From contig WNZI01000008.1 in the NCBI GenBank assembly GCA_009728235.1, positions 1 to 64,000 on the forward strand: a stretch of 64,000 nt of DNA, given 5' to 3'. The notes under the pieces are model-generated. The model did not search any database and was not told the origin of the DNA. It saw only the letters and a program-made list of their open reading frames with translations. This DNA comes from Vibrio cholerae. GTDB lineage: Bacteria > Actinomycetota > Actinomycetes > Actinomycetales > Micrococcaceae. Positions 38,373 to 47,838 of the stretch are shown one piece after another (position 1 is the stretch's first letter; every line of letters starts with the position of its first letter). The translations under genes were made by a program, and so were the position numbers.

Positions 38373-40661
38373 GTGACTGCAGAGACAACGTCCAAGAAGT
38401 TCAACATCGACACGGTGGCGCACGCCGAGGCCACTCCCGGCCAGGCGCTGCCCTGGGCGGAACTCGGACTCAAGGAGAACGAGTACCAGCGCGTCGAGGA
38501 AATACTAGGCCGCCGCCCCACCGGCGCCGAGCTCGCGATGTACTCGGTGATGTGGAGCGAGCACTGCTCCTACAAGTCCTCCAAGGTGCACCTGCGGCAG
38601 TTCGGCGAGAAGGTCACCGACGCCATGAAGGAACACCTGCTGGTGGGCATCGGCGAGAACGCCGGCGTCGTCGACATCGGGGACGGCTGGGCCGTGACCT
38701 TCAAGGTGGAGAGTCACAACCACCCCTCGTTCGTCGAGCCCTACCAGGGCGCCGCCACCGGCGTCGGCGGCATCGTCCGCGACATCATCTCGATGGGCGC
38801 CCGCCCCGTCGCCGTCATGGATCCGCTGCGCTTCGGCGCGATCGACCACCCCGACACCGCGCGCCTCGTGCACGGGATCGTCGCGGGCATCGGTGGGTAC
38901 GGGAACTCGCTCGGCCTGCCGAACATCGGCGGCGAGGTGGTCTTCGACTCCGTTTACCAGGGCAACCCGCTGGTCAACGCCCTCGCGGTCGGCGTGCTGC
39001 GCCACGAGGACATCCGCCTCGCGAACGCGTCCGGCACCGGCAATCGAGTGGTCCTCTTCGGCGCGCGTACCGGTGGCGACGGCATCGGCGGAGCCTCCGT
39101 GCTGGCGTCCGAGTCCTTCGATTCCTCGAAGCCTTCCAAGCGCCCCGCCGTCCAGGTGGGCGATCCGTTCGCCGAGAAGGTCCTCATCGAGTGCTGCCTC
39201 GAACTCTTCAAGGCCTCCGTCGTGGAGGGTATCCAGGATCTCGGGGCCGCGGGGATCTCCTGTGCGACGTCGGAGTTGGCGTCGAACGGTGACGGCGGCA
39301 TGCACGTGGAACTCACCAACGTCCTGCTCCGCGACCCTTCCCTGACCCCCGGCGAGATCCTGATGTCGGAGTCGCAGGAGCGCATGATGGCGGTCGTGAC
39401 TCCCGAGAACGTCGGGGCCTTCGAGGCCATCATGGACAGGTGGGCCGTCGAGTACTCCTGGCTCGGCGAGGTCACGGACACCGGCCGTCTCATCATCGAG
39501 TGGGACGGCGAGAAGATCGTCGACGTCGACCCCCGCACCGTCGCGCACGAGGGCCCCGTCTACGAGCGCCCCTACCACCGGCCCGCGTGGCTCGACGGCG
39601 TCCAGGCGGATGTCTTCACCCCCGATCAGCCCGCCGATCTGCGGGAGGCGGTCCTCGAATTGATGGCCTCGCCGAACATGTGCTCGAAGAACTGGGTCAC
39701 GGACCAGTACGACCGCTACGTGCAGGGCAACACGGCCCTCGCCATGCCCGACGACGCCGGCGTGGTCCGTGTCGACGAGGAGACCGGCCTCGGTGTCGCC
39801 ATCTCGACCGACGCCAACGGGCGCTACTCCTACCTCGACCCGTACGAGGGCGCACGCCTGGCTCTCGCGGAGGCGTACCGCAACGTGGCCACCTCGGGCG
39901 CCGAGCCCCTCGCGGTCACGGACTGCCTGAACTTCGGCTCCCCGGAGGACCCCGAGGTGATGTGGCAGTTCGCCGAGACCGTGCGCGGCCTCGCCGACGC
40001 CTGCCAGGAACTCGGCGTACCGGTGACGGGAGGCAACGTCTCGCTCTACAACCAGACCGGCGGCATCGCCATCCACCCGACCCCGGTGGTCGGCGTCCTC
40101 GGAGTGTTCGACGACGTCGCCCGACGCACGCCCTCGGGCTGGCGGGAGGACGGCCAGGCCGTGTACCTGCTGGGCACGACGGCGGCGGAACTGGACGGCT
40201 CCGAGTGGGCCAATCTGCGTGGACATCTCGGAGGACGGCCCCCGGCGCTCGACCTGACGGCCGAGAAGACGCTGGCGGCGATCCTCGTGAACTGCTCGCG
40301 CGACGGCATGATCGACGGTGCGCACGACCTCTCCGAGGGCGGCCTCGCGGCGGCGCTCAGCGAGATGGCGCTGCGCTTCGGCGTCGGCGCCCGGATCGGC
40401 CTCGACGAACTGTGCGAGCGTGACGGGATCGACGCGTTCACCGCACTGTTCAGCGAGAGCCAGGCGCGTGCCGTCGTCAGCGTCCCCCGGTCCGAGGAGG
40501 TGCGCTTCAACGACATGTGCACCGCCCGGAACTTCCCGACCATCCGCATCGGCGTGGTGGACACGGAGAACCAGGCACTCGACGTCCAGGGGTACTTCAC
40601 CCTGCCGCTCGACCTGCTGCGGAAGGCTCACGAGGGAACGCTGCCGAAGCACTTCGGCTGA
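38373..40661 (+). CDS. purL: Phosphoribosylformylglycinamidine synthase subunit PurL
   Basis: The 762-residue synthetase subunit that forms FGAM from FGAR. It is the small-PurL type that needs separate PurS and PurQ. Motifs include [39 protein letters not shown] for ATP/metal binding, [19 protein letters not shown] and [19 protein letters not shown]. The GTG start follows the repaired purQ stop directly, so translation is coupled. The gene ends convergent with the DUF1990 gene. Confidence 0.97.
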   Translation: MTAETTSKKFNIDTVAHAEATPGQALPWAELGLKENEYQRVEEILGRRPTGAELAMYSVMWSEHCSYKSSKVHLRQFGEKVTDAMKEHLLVGIGENAGVVDIGDGWAVTFKVESHNHPSFVEPYQGAATGVGGIVRDIISMGARPVAVMDPLRFGAIDHPDTARLVHGIVAGIGGYGNSLGLPNIGGEVVFDSVYQGNPLVNALAVGVLRHEDIRLANASGTGNRVVLFGARTGGDGIGGASVLASESFDSSKPSKRPAVQVGDPFAEKVLIECCLELFKASVVEGIQDLGAAGISCATSELASNGDGGMHVELTNVLLRDPSLTPGEILMSESQERMMAVVTPENVGAFEAIMDRWAVEYSWLGEVTDTGRLIIEWDGEKIVDVDPRTVAHEGPVYERPYHRPAWLDGVQADVFTPDQPADLREAVLELMASPNMCSKNWVTDQYDRYVQGNTALAMPDDAGVVRVDEETGLGVAISTDANGRYSYLDPYEGARLALAEAYRNVATSGAEPLAVTDCLNFGSPEDPEVMWQFAETVRGLADACQELGVPVTGGNVSLYNQTGGIAIHPTPVVGVLGVFDDVARRTPSGWREDGQAVYLLGTTAAELDGSEWANLRGHLGGRPPALDLTAEKTLAAILVNCSRDGMIDGAHDLSEGGLAAALSEMALRFGVGARIGLDELCERDGIDAFTALFSESQARAVVSVPRSEEVRFNDMCTARNFPTIRIGVVDTENQALDVQGYFTLPLDLLRKAHEGTLPKHFG

Positions 40662-40700
40662 TTGCCGGGGCCTGCCAGGCGCAGCCTTCGCCGTCCCGGG

Positions 40701-41285
40701 TCAGCGCCCGGGCGGCGGCTCAGCTCCGGCCGCCAGTTCGCGGGCGGCCCGCACGTACCGCGACAGCACGTACCGCTGTGTCAGGCGTGTGATCGGGGAT
40801 GCCACCCGGTACACGATGCTGGCCGGCACACTGTAGGCCGAACAGAGGAAGAGCAGGCGGCCGTCGGTGGTCAGTTCCGCGTAGAAGCCCTCTTCCCCCC
40901 GGACCGGATGACCGGGCAGCGTCCCGTAGCCGAAACCCCCGCGCTGGCCCGGAGTCGCCCGCCCGGTGCCGTCGAGCTGGGCGGCCCTCGACCAGAGCAC
41001 GCGGCACGGGGCCTTGATGCGTGCCGGTCCGACCCCGAACCCCGAGACCACACGGACGCCGGGAGCGGCCCGCGTGGCGTCGGACTCCATCGTGAGCCCG
41101 GCGCGGCGGTGCAGTTCCCACCCGAGGATGCCCTCGGTCAGTGCCTCGAAGGCGGCTGGGGGATCCTCCGTGGCGATCTCGTACGACTCCAGCATCACGG
41201 TGTAGCCGGCGGGCCAGCCACCCTCGAGCGTCTCGGGGAAGGGCCGGTTCGTAGCGCCCCGCTCCGCGTACGTGAACTCCTCCAT
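40701..41285 (-). CDS. DUF1990 family protein
   Basis: A 194-residue protein of the DUF1990 family, whose members are annotated without known function. Typical pieces are EEFTYAERGATNRPF at the start, GILGWELHRRAGL, VWS-type RVLWSRAAQ, GFGYGTLPGHPVRGEEGFYA and SRYVRAARELA near the end. GGAAGGGG lies about six bases before the ATG. No operon partner. The fold resembles START-like proteins in my reading, but that is uncertain. Confidence 0.82.
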   Translation of the reverse strand: MEEFTYAERGATNRPFPETLEGGWPAGYTVMLESYEIATEDPPAAFEALTEGILGWELHRRAGLTMESDATRAAPGVRVVSGFGVGPARIKAPCRVLWSRAAQLDGTGRATPGQRGGFGYGTLPGHPVRGEEGFYAELTTDGRLLFLCSAYSVPASIVYRVASPITRLTQRYVLSRYVRAARELAAGAEPPPGR

Positions 41286-41485
41286 GTGCGCCCCTTCCGT
41301 CCGGCGACGGGAGTTCCGCGCCGGATGCCTGCGATGTCGTCCCCGCAGCGGGGATCCTGTCCCAACCTAGCGGACGGATCACGACCCGCAGACGCGTCGA
41401 TCCGGCGCAGCAGTGGCAGGATGGAGGTCCGGCCCGGCCCGGACGACCCCGTCCGCACCCGATCCGGCAGGGAAGCAGGACGAGC

Positions 41486-42361
41486 ATGGCAGGAACGACG
41501 CCGGACGACGCGCACGGGCGCACCGCGCGCACTCTCGGAGCGGGCAGGGACACCGCGGACAAGGCCGCCGACGCCGCGGAGGAGGCGGCGAACTCCAAGG
41601 GCTTCGAGGTAGCGGCGCGAGCGGGGTACGTAGCCGCGGGAATCCTGCACGTCCTCATCGGTCTCATAGCCCTCGGTCTGGCGCGCGGCGGGTCCGGCAG
41701 CGCAGACCAGAGCGGGGCGATCGGGCAGTTGGCCGGCAGCCCTGGGGGCATGGCGATGCTGTGGTTCTGCTTCATCGGCTGCATCGCCCTCGCACTGTTC
41801 CAGCTCAGTGACGTGTTCTTCGGCGCAAGAGGGCTCAGCGGCAGGCAGAAGGTCACCGCCAGGGTGCGCAGTGGCGCCCAGGCCGCGGTCTACGCAGTCA
41901 TCGGTGGCAGCTTCGGCATGTACGCACTGGGTGGCTCGAGTGACAGCAGCGGAAGCACCGCGTCCCTCAGCGCCTCCCTGATGTCCACCGCCGCCGGTTC
42001 GGTTCTCCTCTTCGCGGCGGGAGTGGGCATCCTCGTCGTCGGCGGATATTTCGTCTACAGCGGTGGCACGCGGCGCTTCCGCCGGAACCTGGCGTCCCTT
42101 CCGGCGGGCGCCCTCGGCCGGGCCGTCGTCGCCCTCGGAACGGCCGGTTATGTCGCCAAGGGCTTCGCGCTCGGAGTCCTCGGCGTGCTCGTCGTGGTCG
42201 CCACGGCGACGAACAACCCGGAGCAGTCCACAGGACTCGACGGCGCCCTCAAGGCCCTGCGGGAGCAGCCCTTCGGCGTCTGGCTGCTCGGCGCCGTCGC
42301 GCTGGGCCTTCTGGCGTACGGCGTCTTCATGGTGGTGCGGTCGAAGTACCAGCGCATGTAG
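41486..42361 (+). CDS. DUF1206 family membrane protein
   Basis: A 291-residue protein with about six membrane segments arranged as three similar pairs. Each pair starts with a G-Y-V-A-x-G-x-x motif: ARAGYVAAGILHVLIGLIAL, then VRSGAQAAVYAVIGGSFGMY, then LGTAGYVAKGFALGVLGVLV. This triplicated layout is the DUF1206 family pattern. Function is unknown. AGGA lies near the ATG. The first 40 residues are polar and probably cytosolic. It is convergent with the CoA-binding protein gene. Confidence 0.85.
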   Translation: MAGTTPDDAHGRTARTLGAGRDTADKAADAAEEAANSKGFEVAARAGYVAAGILHVLIGLIALGLARGGSGSADQSGAIGQLAGSPGGMAMLWFCFIGCIALALFQLSDVFFGARGLSGRQKVTARVRSGAQAAVYAVIGGSFGMYALGGSSDSSGSTASLSASLMSTAAGSVLLFAAGVGILVVGGYFVYSGGTRRFRRNLASLPAGALGRAVVALGTAGYVAKGFALGVLGVLVVVATATNNPEQSTGLDGALKALREQPFGVWLLGAVALGLLAYGVFMVVRSKYQRM

Positions 42362-42364
42362 GTG

Positions 42365-42781
42365 CTACCGACCGAGGGCAGGCGCTTCCATGACGGGACA
42401 CGTGTCCATGACGACGTCGAGCCCCGCCTCGGCTGCACGGCGGGCGGCGCCCTCGTCGACGACACCGAGCTGCAGCCAGACCGCGCGGGCACCGACGGCG
42501 ATCGCCTGATCCACCACGGCGCCCACTCGGGAGGAGTTGACGAAGCAGTCGACGACGTCGATCCCGCCCGGGATGTCGGCCAGTCGCTTGTACCCCTTCT
42601 GCCCGTGGACGTCGTCGCCCTTCAGGCTCACGGGGATGATCTCCATCCCGAGCTCGTCCATCAGGAAGCGCGAGACCCCGACGGCGACCCGACGGGGATT
42701 GTTGGACAGGCCCACCACCGCCCAGCGTCCGGGCTCGGTCAGGAGCCGCCGAATCACCTGCGGATCATTCCGGTGCGCCAT
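42365..42781 (-). CDS. CoA-binding domain protein (YccU type)
   Basis: A 138-residue single-domain Rossmann protein of the CoA_binding family: RWAVVGLSNNPRRVAVGVSR, IPVSLKGDDVHGQKGYKRLA, VDVVDCFVNSSRVGAVVDQA, GARAVWLQLGVVDEGAARRA and DVVMDTCPVME. Members bind CoA or a related nucleotide in vitro but have no assigned role in most bacteria. GAGGGAG precedes ATG 42781. It is divergent from a SAM-riboswitch-controlled transporter, and a paralogue sits in the second SAM-riboswitch operon at 53486. Confidence 0.9.
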   Translation of the reverse strand: MAHRNDPQVIRRLLTEPGRWAVVGLSNNPRRVAVGVSRFLMDELGMEIIPVSLKGDDVHGQKGYKRLADIPGGIDVVDCFVNSSRVGAVVDQAIAVGARAVWLQLGVVDEGAARRAAEAGLDVVMDTCPVMEAPALGR

Positions 42782-42804
42782 GGTCTCTCCCTCGATCTCG
42801 TCCA

Positions 42805-42825
42805 TTTGTTACAGCCTTTGTTACA
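42805..42825. repeat. Two TTTGTTACA direct repeats, 12-base period
   Basis: TTTGTTACA occurs at 42805-42813 and 42817-42825, just upstream of the CoA-binding protein gene and in the shared gap with the SAM riboswitch. It could be a regulator site or promoter part for the minus-strand gene. Confidence 0.45.
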
Positions 42826-42869
42826 CGTACCATTTTGCTCCTGCCGGACCTCGGGCGTTTCATAGGAGT

Positions 42870-43032
42870 GACCATCCCGAGCGGCCGAGAGACCTGGATC
42901 GATGAAGCCGCAGCAACCCTGGTTGCCCGCATCCCCCTGATGCCGGGCAATATCGAGGTTCGAGCCACGGGAACCACCGCTTCCGGTGGCCAAGGCTCGG
43001 ATCGTAGGGTGCTACCGCCAGGACCGATGGAG
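42870..43032 (+). promoter_or_regulatory. SAM-I riboswitch ahead of the sulfur-compound transporter
   Basis: An S-box aptamer. Core elements are GAGCGGCCGAGAGACCTGG, GATGAAGCCGCAGCAACC and GGTGCTACCGCCAGGACCGATGG. The closing helix P1 pairs CCATC at 42872-42876 with GATGG at 43026-43030. The Shine-Dalgarno GGAG (43029-43032) overlaps the 3-prime P1 strand, and the ATG follows at 43038. SAM binding should hide the ribosome site, giving translational repression when SAM is plentiful. There is an extra long arm (around 42945-42990). Confidence 0.9.
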
Positions 43033-43037
43033 ACACC

Positions 43038-43850
43038 ATGACTGCAGTCCTGACACCCCGAAGCACCCGGTCCCACTCCAAGCAGGCCCTCGGAGTGCAC
43101 TTCTCCGGACTCGGACGGAGCTTCGGCCCGTCCGCGGATCGGCACGTGGTGCTCAGGGACGTCACCGTCGAGGTGAAGCCCGGCGAGATCCTCGCGATCC
43201 TCGGCACCAGCGGGTGCGGCAAGTCCACCCTGCTCCGCGCAGCCGCCGGGCTCGACGTCCCCGACAGCGGCGAGGTACTCATCGACGGCACGCCCGTGCG
43301 AGGCATCGACGAACGCTGCTCTGTCGCATTCCAGGAACCGCGTCTGCTCCCCTGGCACACCCTGCAGGCGAACGTCGCGATCGGACTGCCGAAGTCCTCG
43401 AGTGCCAGCGCAGGCAAGGCGAGGGTCCTCGAGCTGCTGAAGCTCGTGGGGCTGGACGCCTTCGCCAAGCACCGGCCCCGCGAAGTGTCCGGCGGGATGG
43501 CGCAGCGCACCTCGCTGGCCCGCGCCCTGGCCCGGAACCCCGGCGTGCTGCTGCTCGACGAGCCGTTCGGTGCGCTCGACGCCCTGACGCGCATCAAGAT
43601 GCAGGATCTCCTGCTCGACATCCATCGGGCACAGCCCACCACCGTGCTGCTCGTCACGCACGACGTCGACGAAGCCCTCCAGCTCGCCGATCGGATCCTC
43701 GTGCTGGGACGCGGTGACGACGACGAGCCCGGATCGACCATCGCCGAACTCGTTCCCGTTCCCGGCCCGCGCCCCCGGAACCGCAACTCGGTGGACCTCG
43801 GGGCCCTGCGCAGTTCACTGCTCTCCCTGCTCGGGGTCACCGGGCACTAG
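43038..43850 (+). CDS. ABC transporter ATP-binding protein, nitrate/sulfonate/taurine type
   Basis: A 270-residue importer ATPase of the SsuB/TauB type. Walker A is ILGTSGCGKSTLLRAAAG, followed by Q-loop CSVAFQEPRLLPW, signature EVSGGMAQRTSLARALAR, Walker B GVLLLDEPFGALDAL and H-loop VTHDVDEALQLADRI. It is the first gene under the SAM riboswitch, which points to a sulfur-containing substrate such as an alkanesulfonate, taurine or methionine precursor rather than nitrate. The binding protein gene follows after 82 bases. Confidence 0.9.
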   Translation: MTAVLTPRSTRSHSKQALGVHFSGLGRSFGPSADRHVVLRDVTVEVKPGEILAILGTSGCGKSTLLRAAAGLDVPDSGEVLIDGTPVRGIDERCSVAFQEPRLLPWHTLQANVAIGLPKSSSASAGKARVLELLKLVGLDAFAKHRPREVSGGMAQRTSLARALARNPGVLLLDEPFGALDALTRIKMQDLLLDIHRAQPTTVLLVTHDVDEALQLADRILVLGRGDDDEPGSTIAELVPVPGPRPRNRNSVDLGALRSSLLSLLGVTGH

Positions 43851-43932
43851 CCCGTTCCCTCCCCACCCGGCACCGCCGTCGTCGGCCGTTGCCGCCCACT
43901 CCTCCCTTTCGCACCTCCATCGAAGGATCACC

Positions 43933-44970
43933 ATGAACCGCCGCGCCCTCCTGCCCACACTCGCCCTCGCCACCGCCCTCTCGCTCGGCCTCACCGGCTG
44001 CATGGCGGGCGAGAACGCCGCCGACACGCAGGCCGCGGCGGATGGCGGCACGCAGGGCGGAACACTCAACATCGACTTCGCCACCTACAATCCGCTGAGC
44101 CTGATCATCAAGGAACAGGGCTGGCTGGAGGACGAACTCGCGGAGCAGGACATCACGGTCAACTGGGTGCAGTCGGCCGGTTCCAACAAGGCGAACGAGG
44201 CCTTGCGCGCCGGGGCCATCGACGTCGGTTCGACCGCCGGCTCGGCGGCCCTGCTCGCGCGATCGAACGGCTCCCCCATCAAGGCCATCGACATCTACTC
44301 GCAGCCGGAGTGGGCTGCCCTCGTGACACTTCCGGATTCCGGCATCACCGGCGTCGAGGACCTGCGCGGGAAATCCATCGCAGCCACCCGCGGCACGGAC
44401 CCGTACTTCTTCCTGCTGCAGGCACTGGAATCCGCAGGGGTCGAGCAGTCCGAGGTCACGATCGAGAACCTCCAGCACGCCGACGGCCGCGCGGCCCTGG
44501 CGAGCGGCGCCGTCGACGCGTGGTCCGGCCTCGATCCGATCATGGCTGCAGCCGAACAGGACGGCGCCCAGCTGTTCTTCCGTGACATCGACTTCAACAC
44601 CTACGGCTTCCTCAACGCCACGGAGGACTTCCTCGCGGAGCAGCCCGACGTCGCGCAGACGGTCGTGAACGCCTACGAGAAGGCCCGGGAGTGGGCGAAG
44701 GCGAACCCGGAGGAGACGGCGGCGATCCTCGCGGAAGTCGCCGCCATCGACCCGGCCGTCGCCAGCTCGGTCATCATCGACCGGACGAACCTCGACGTCG
44801 ATCCCGCTCCGGGCGATGCCCAGCGCAGCGTCCTCGAGAAGATCGGCCCCGTGTTCGTCGAGACGGGCGATGTGAAGAGCCAGGAGGACATCGACGAGGC
44901 ACTGGACACCCTGTTCGACCCCTCCCTCGTCGAGAAGGCCGATCCGGCCTCGATCGGCTCCGGTTCATGA
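43933..44970 (+). CDS. ABC transporter substrate-binding lipoprotein, sulfonate type
   Basis: A 345-residue lipoprotein of the SsuA/NMT1 fold. The signal peptide ends in the lipobox LTGC. The mature part shows LNIDFATYNPLSLIIKEQGW, then NKANEALRAGAIDVGSTAGS and GVEDLRGKSIAATRGTDPYF, typical of aliphatic-sulfonate binding proteins. AAGGA lies five to six bases before the ATG. The TGA overlaps the permease ATG. The substrate is inferred from the SAM riboswitch, not from residues. Confidence 0.88.
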   Translation: MNRRALLPTLALATALSLGLTGCMAGENAADTQAAADGGTQGGTLNIDFATYNPLSLIIKEQGWLEDELAEQDITVNWVQSAGSNKANEALRAGAIDVGSTAGSAALLARSNGSPIKAIDIYSQPEWAALVTLPDSGITGVEDLRGKSIAATRGTDPYFFLLQALESAGVEQSEVTIENLQHADGRAALASGAVDAWSGLDPIMAAAEQDGAQLFFRDIDFNTYGFLNATEDFLAEQPDVAQTVVNAYEKAREWAKANPEETAAILAEVAAIDPAVASSVIIDRTNLDVDPAPGDAQRSVLEKIGPVFVETGDVKSQEDIDEALDTLFDPSLVEKADPASIGSGS

Positions 44971-45845
44971 GTGCGGGGCAGGTGACGGGACGCAGCGTCG
45001 TTCCCCTCAGCTCCGAGGGTCTCGCGGCCACCGGTTCGCCCGTGAGCGCAGCCGGTGGACCCAGGCGGGCCGGACGGGCCGGTGGCACCTCCGGCCGGCG
45101 CCTGGGCATCGTCCTGCTCGGGCTCGTCGTGCCGGCGCTGATCCTGCTGGCGTGGCACCTCAGCACGGCGTCGGGATTCTTCCGGTCGTCGCAGCTGCCG
45201 TCACCTGCCTCGGTCTTCGCAGCCGCCGTCGACCTCGTGGAGCGTGGACAGCTGGCTCCGCACATCCTGATCTCCACCCAGCGCGTCCTTCTCGGGTTCC
45301 TCATCGGATCAGCGCTGGGAGTGGTGGCCGGGGCGTTGCTGGGCCTCTCGCGGATCGCCGACATCCTGCTGACCCCGACCGTGGGTGCCCTCCGGGCCGT
45401 GCCCTCGCTCGCGTGGGTCCCGCTGCTGGTGCTCTGGATCGGTATCAACGAGGACTCGAAGGTCACCCTCATCAGCATCGGCGCGTTCTTCCCCGTGTTC
45501 ACCACGCTGTACCTCGGGTTGCGGCACGTGGACCGGAACCTGGTCGAAGCCGCGCGGGCCTTCGGGCTCAACGGCCTGCGCCTGCTGACCACGGTGCAGT
45601 TGCCCGCCGTCGTACCTGCTCTGTTCTCGGGGCTCCGGCTCGCGCTCGCACAGTCCTGGCTGTTCCTCGTGGCAGCGGAGCTCATCGCGTCGTCGATGGG
45701 GCTCGGGTTCCTCCTCACGGACTCCCAGCAGACCGGCCGCGTGGACCGCATCATCCTCGCGATCATCCTCCTGGCCGTGATCGGCAAGACCACCGACGCT
45801 CTCCTCGGAATCGCAGAACGCTGGGCGGTCCGCCGGTGGGCGTAG
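44967..45845 (+). CDS. ABC transporter permease, sulfonate type
   Basis: A 292-residue SsuC-like permease with six membrane helices after a polar N-terminus of about 45 residues. The EAA-like loop is VEAARAFGLNGLRLLTTVQLP (landmarks: EAARAFGLNG, TVQLPAVVPALFSGLRLAL). ATGA overlap with the binding protein gene and a 10-base overlap with the next synthetase gene show one operon under the SAM riboswitch. Confidence 0.9.
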   Translation: MSAGQVTGRSVVPLSSEGLAATGSPVSAAGGPRRAGRAGGTSGRRLGIVLLGLVVPALILLAWHLSTASGFFRSSQLPSPASVFAAAVDLVERGQLAPHILISTQRVLLGFLIGSALGVVAGALLGLSRIADILLTPTVGALRAVPSLAWVPLLVLWIGINEDSKVTLISIGAFFPVFTTLYLGLRHVDRNLVEAARAFGLNGLRLLTTVQLPAVVPALFSGLRLALAQSWLFLVAAELIASSMGLGFLLTDSQQTGRVDRIILAIILLAVIGKTTDALLGIAERWAVRRWA

Positions 45846-47758
45846 GCACGACGACGGACGCCCTGGAGGAGGCGGACAGGCTGGCGTTCTGGGCGGACCA
45901 GGCCGCCCGGCTCGAGTGGGCCACTCCATGGGACACCCTCCACACCTTCGACAGGGCGACACCCCAGGAGGACGGCTCGCTCAGCGTGCCCGTCATCGAG
46001 TGGTTCGCGGGAGGCACGCTCAACGTCGCCGCGAACTGCGTGGACCGGCACGTCCGTGCAGGTCACGGGGACCGTGTCGCCCTGCACTTCGAGGGTGAGC
46101 CCGGCGACCGGCGTACCGTCACCTACGCCGAACTGCAGGACGAGGTGTCGCGGGCGGCGAACGCGCTGGTGGCCCTCGGCGTCGGCTCGGGCGACCGCGT
46201 GGTCATCTACCTGCCGGTGCTCGTCGAGACGGTGGTCATCACGCTCGCCTGCGCCCGGATCGGAGCCGTCCACTCGCTCGTCTTCGGTGGATTCTCCGCG
46301 GAGGCGCTGCGCTTCCGCGTCGAGGACACCGGAGCCACACTGCTCGTCACGACCGACGGCCAGTTCCGGCGCGGCAAGGCCGTGCCCGTGAAGGACAACG
46401 CCGACACCGCGGTGGCGGGCACCAACAGCATCGAGCACGTGCTCGTGGTCCGGCGGACCGGCTCGGAGGTGAACTGGACCGCCGGGCGGGATGTCTGGTG
46501 GCACGACGTCGTCGACACCGCCTCACCGCACCATGAGCCGCAGGCCTTCGACGCCGAGACGCCACTGTTCATCATGTACACCTCGGGGACGACCGGGAAA
46601 CCGAAGGGCCTCGTCCACACGTCCGGCGGTTACCTCACGCAGGCATCCTGGAGCTTCGAGCACCTCTTCAGCAATCCCGACCCGGCGCTGCGGCAGCTGG
46701 ACGTGCACTGGTGCACGGCCGACCTCGCCTGGGTCACCGCCCACACCTACGAGCTGTACGGCCCGCTGGCCAACGGCGCCACGCAGGTTCTCTTCGAGGG
46801 CACCCCGAACACTCCCCATCCGGGCCGGCACTTCGAGATCATCGAACGGTACGGCGTGACGAGCTACTACACCGCACCCACCCTGGTCCGCTCGCTGATG
46901 GGCTGGTTCCCCGACGGCGTTCCGGAGCACTACGACCTCTCGAGCATCCGGGTGCTCGGCACGGTGGGCGAAGCCATCAATCCCGAGGCGTGGCGCTGGT
47001 TCCGGAGGAACCTCGGTCGGGACGAGGTCCCCGTCGTGGACACGTGGTGGCAGTCCGAGACCGGAGCCACAGTGCTCTCCCCCAGCCCCACCGACGCCGA
47101 TTTCAAGCCGGGTTGCGCCGCTCGGGCCCTCCCGGGAGTGAGCACGCGCATCGTCGACGACGAGGGGACGCCAGTCCCTCCCGGAGTCCAGGGCCTGATC
47201 GTCGTCGACCGTCACGGGCCCGCCATGGCGAGGACGGTCTGGGGGGACCCGCAGCGCTACCTCGACTCCTACTGGCGGAAGTTCGCCGCCGAGGGCTGGT
47301 TCCTCGCAGGCGACGGCGCCAGGTACGACGACGACGGCGACACCTGGATCCTCGGCCGGACGGACGACGTTCTCAATGTCTCCGGACACCGCCTGTCCAC
47401 CATCGAGATCGAATCCGCCCTCGTGGCGCACCCGCTCGTGACGGAAGCGGGCGTGTGCCCCGTGCCCGATGCCCTCACGGGCCATGCGATCGCGGCGTTC
47501 GTGGTCCTCGCAGCGGGAGCCGCTGACGATGCCGACGTCGCGACCGTCCTCCGTGCCCACGTGGCCGACGTCATCGGTCCCATCGCCCGGCCGTCGGCCG
47601 TCGTCGTCGTCCCGGACGTGCCCAAGACCAGGTCCGGGAAGATCATGCGGAGGCTGCTGACGCAGCTGCACGAGAACGCTCCGCTCGGAGACACGACGTC
47701 ACTGCAGAACGAGGGGTGCATCCCCGGAATCCAGGCGGTGCTCGCCGCCCGGCACTGA
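45836..47758 (+). CDS. Acetyl-CoA synthetase-like acyl-CoA ligase in the SAM-riboswitch operon
   Basis: A 640-residue ANL-superfamily ligase of acetyl-CoA synthetase length. It has IEWFAGGTLNVAANCVDRH near the start, the P-loop TSGTTGKPKGLVHTSGGYL, WWQSETGA with the tryptophan that limits the acyl pocket in acetyl-CoA synthetases, WFLAGDGARYDDDGDTWILG and the lysine loop PKTRSGKIMRR. It would activate acetate or a similarly small acid. Its GTG lies inside the permease gene, so it is co-translated with a sulfur-compound importer, which is unusual for acs. It could act on a small carboxylate released from the imported compound; this is inference. Confidence 0.85.
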   Translation: MGVGTTTDALEEADRLAFWADQAARLEWATPWDTLHTFDRATPQEDGSLSVPVIEWFAGGTLNVAANCVDRHVRAGHGDRVALHFEGEPGDRRTVTYAELQDEVSRAANALVALGVGSGDRVVIYLPVLVETVVITLACARIGAVHSLVFGGFSAEALRFRVEDTGATLLVTTDGQFRRGKAVPVKDNADTAVAGTNSIEHVLVVRRTGSEVNWTAGRDVWWHDVVDTASPHHEPQAFDAETPLFIMYTSGTTGKPKGLVHTSGGYLTQASWSFEHLFSNPDPALRQLDVHWCTADLAWVTAHTYELYGPLANGATQVLFEGTPNTPHPGRHFEIIERYGVTSYYTAPTLVRSLMGWFPDGVPEHYDLSSIRVLGTVGEAINPEAWRWFRRNLGRDEVPVVDTWWQSETGATVLSPSPTDADFKPGCAARALPGVSTRIVDDEGTPVPPGVQGLIVVDRHGPAMARTVWGDPQRYLDSYWRKFAAEGWFLAGDGARYDDDGDTWILGRTDDVLNVSGHRLSTIEIESALVAHPLVTEAGVCPVPDALTGHAIAAFVVLAAGAADDADVATVLRAHVADVIGPIARPSAVVVVPDVPKTRSGKIMRRLLTQLHENAPLGDTTSLQNEGCIPGIQAVLAARH

Positions 47759-47777
47759 CTGTTCCGCGTTAACGGAA

Positions 47778-47816
47778 GGAAGCGGCAGGCGCCCCGTCCA
47801 AGCACCTACCGCTTCC
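47778..47816. terminator. Hairpin terminator between the acs-like gene and the NlpC/P60 gene
   Basis: GGAAGCGGCAGG at 47778-47789 pairs with CCTACCGCTTCC at 47805-47816 with one mismatch over 12 bases, loop of 15. It lies between convergent genes and can serve both. Confidence 0.7.
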
Positions 47817-47838
47817 TGCATGTGGTTCGTCCGTGGTG

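Noticed and set aside
38505-40652. A 715-residue minus-strand open frame opposite purL
   Set aside because: A shadow of the very GC-rich purL coding strand; histidine/glycine/arginine-rich with no motif.
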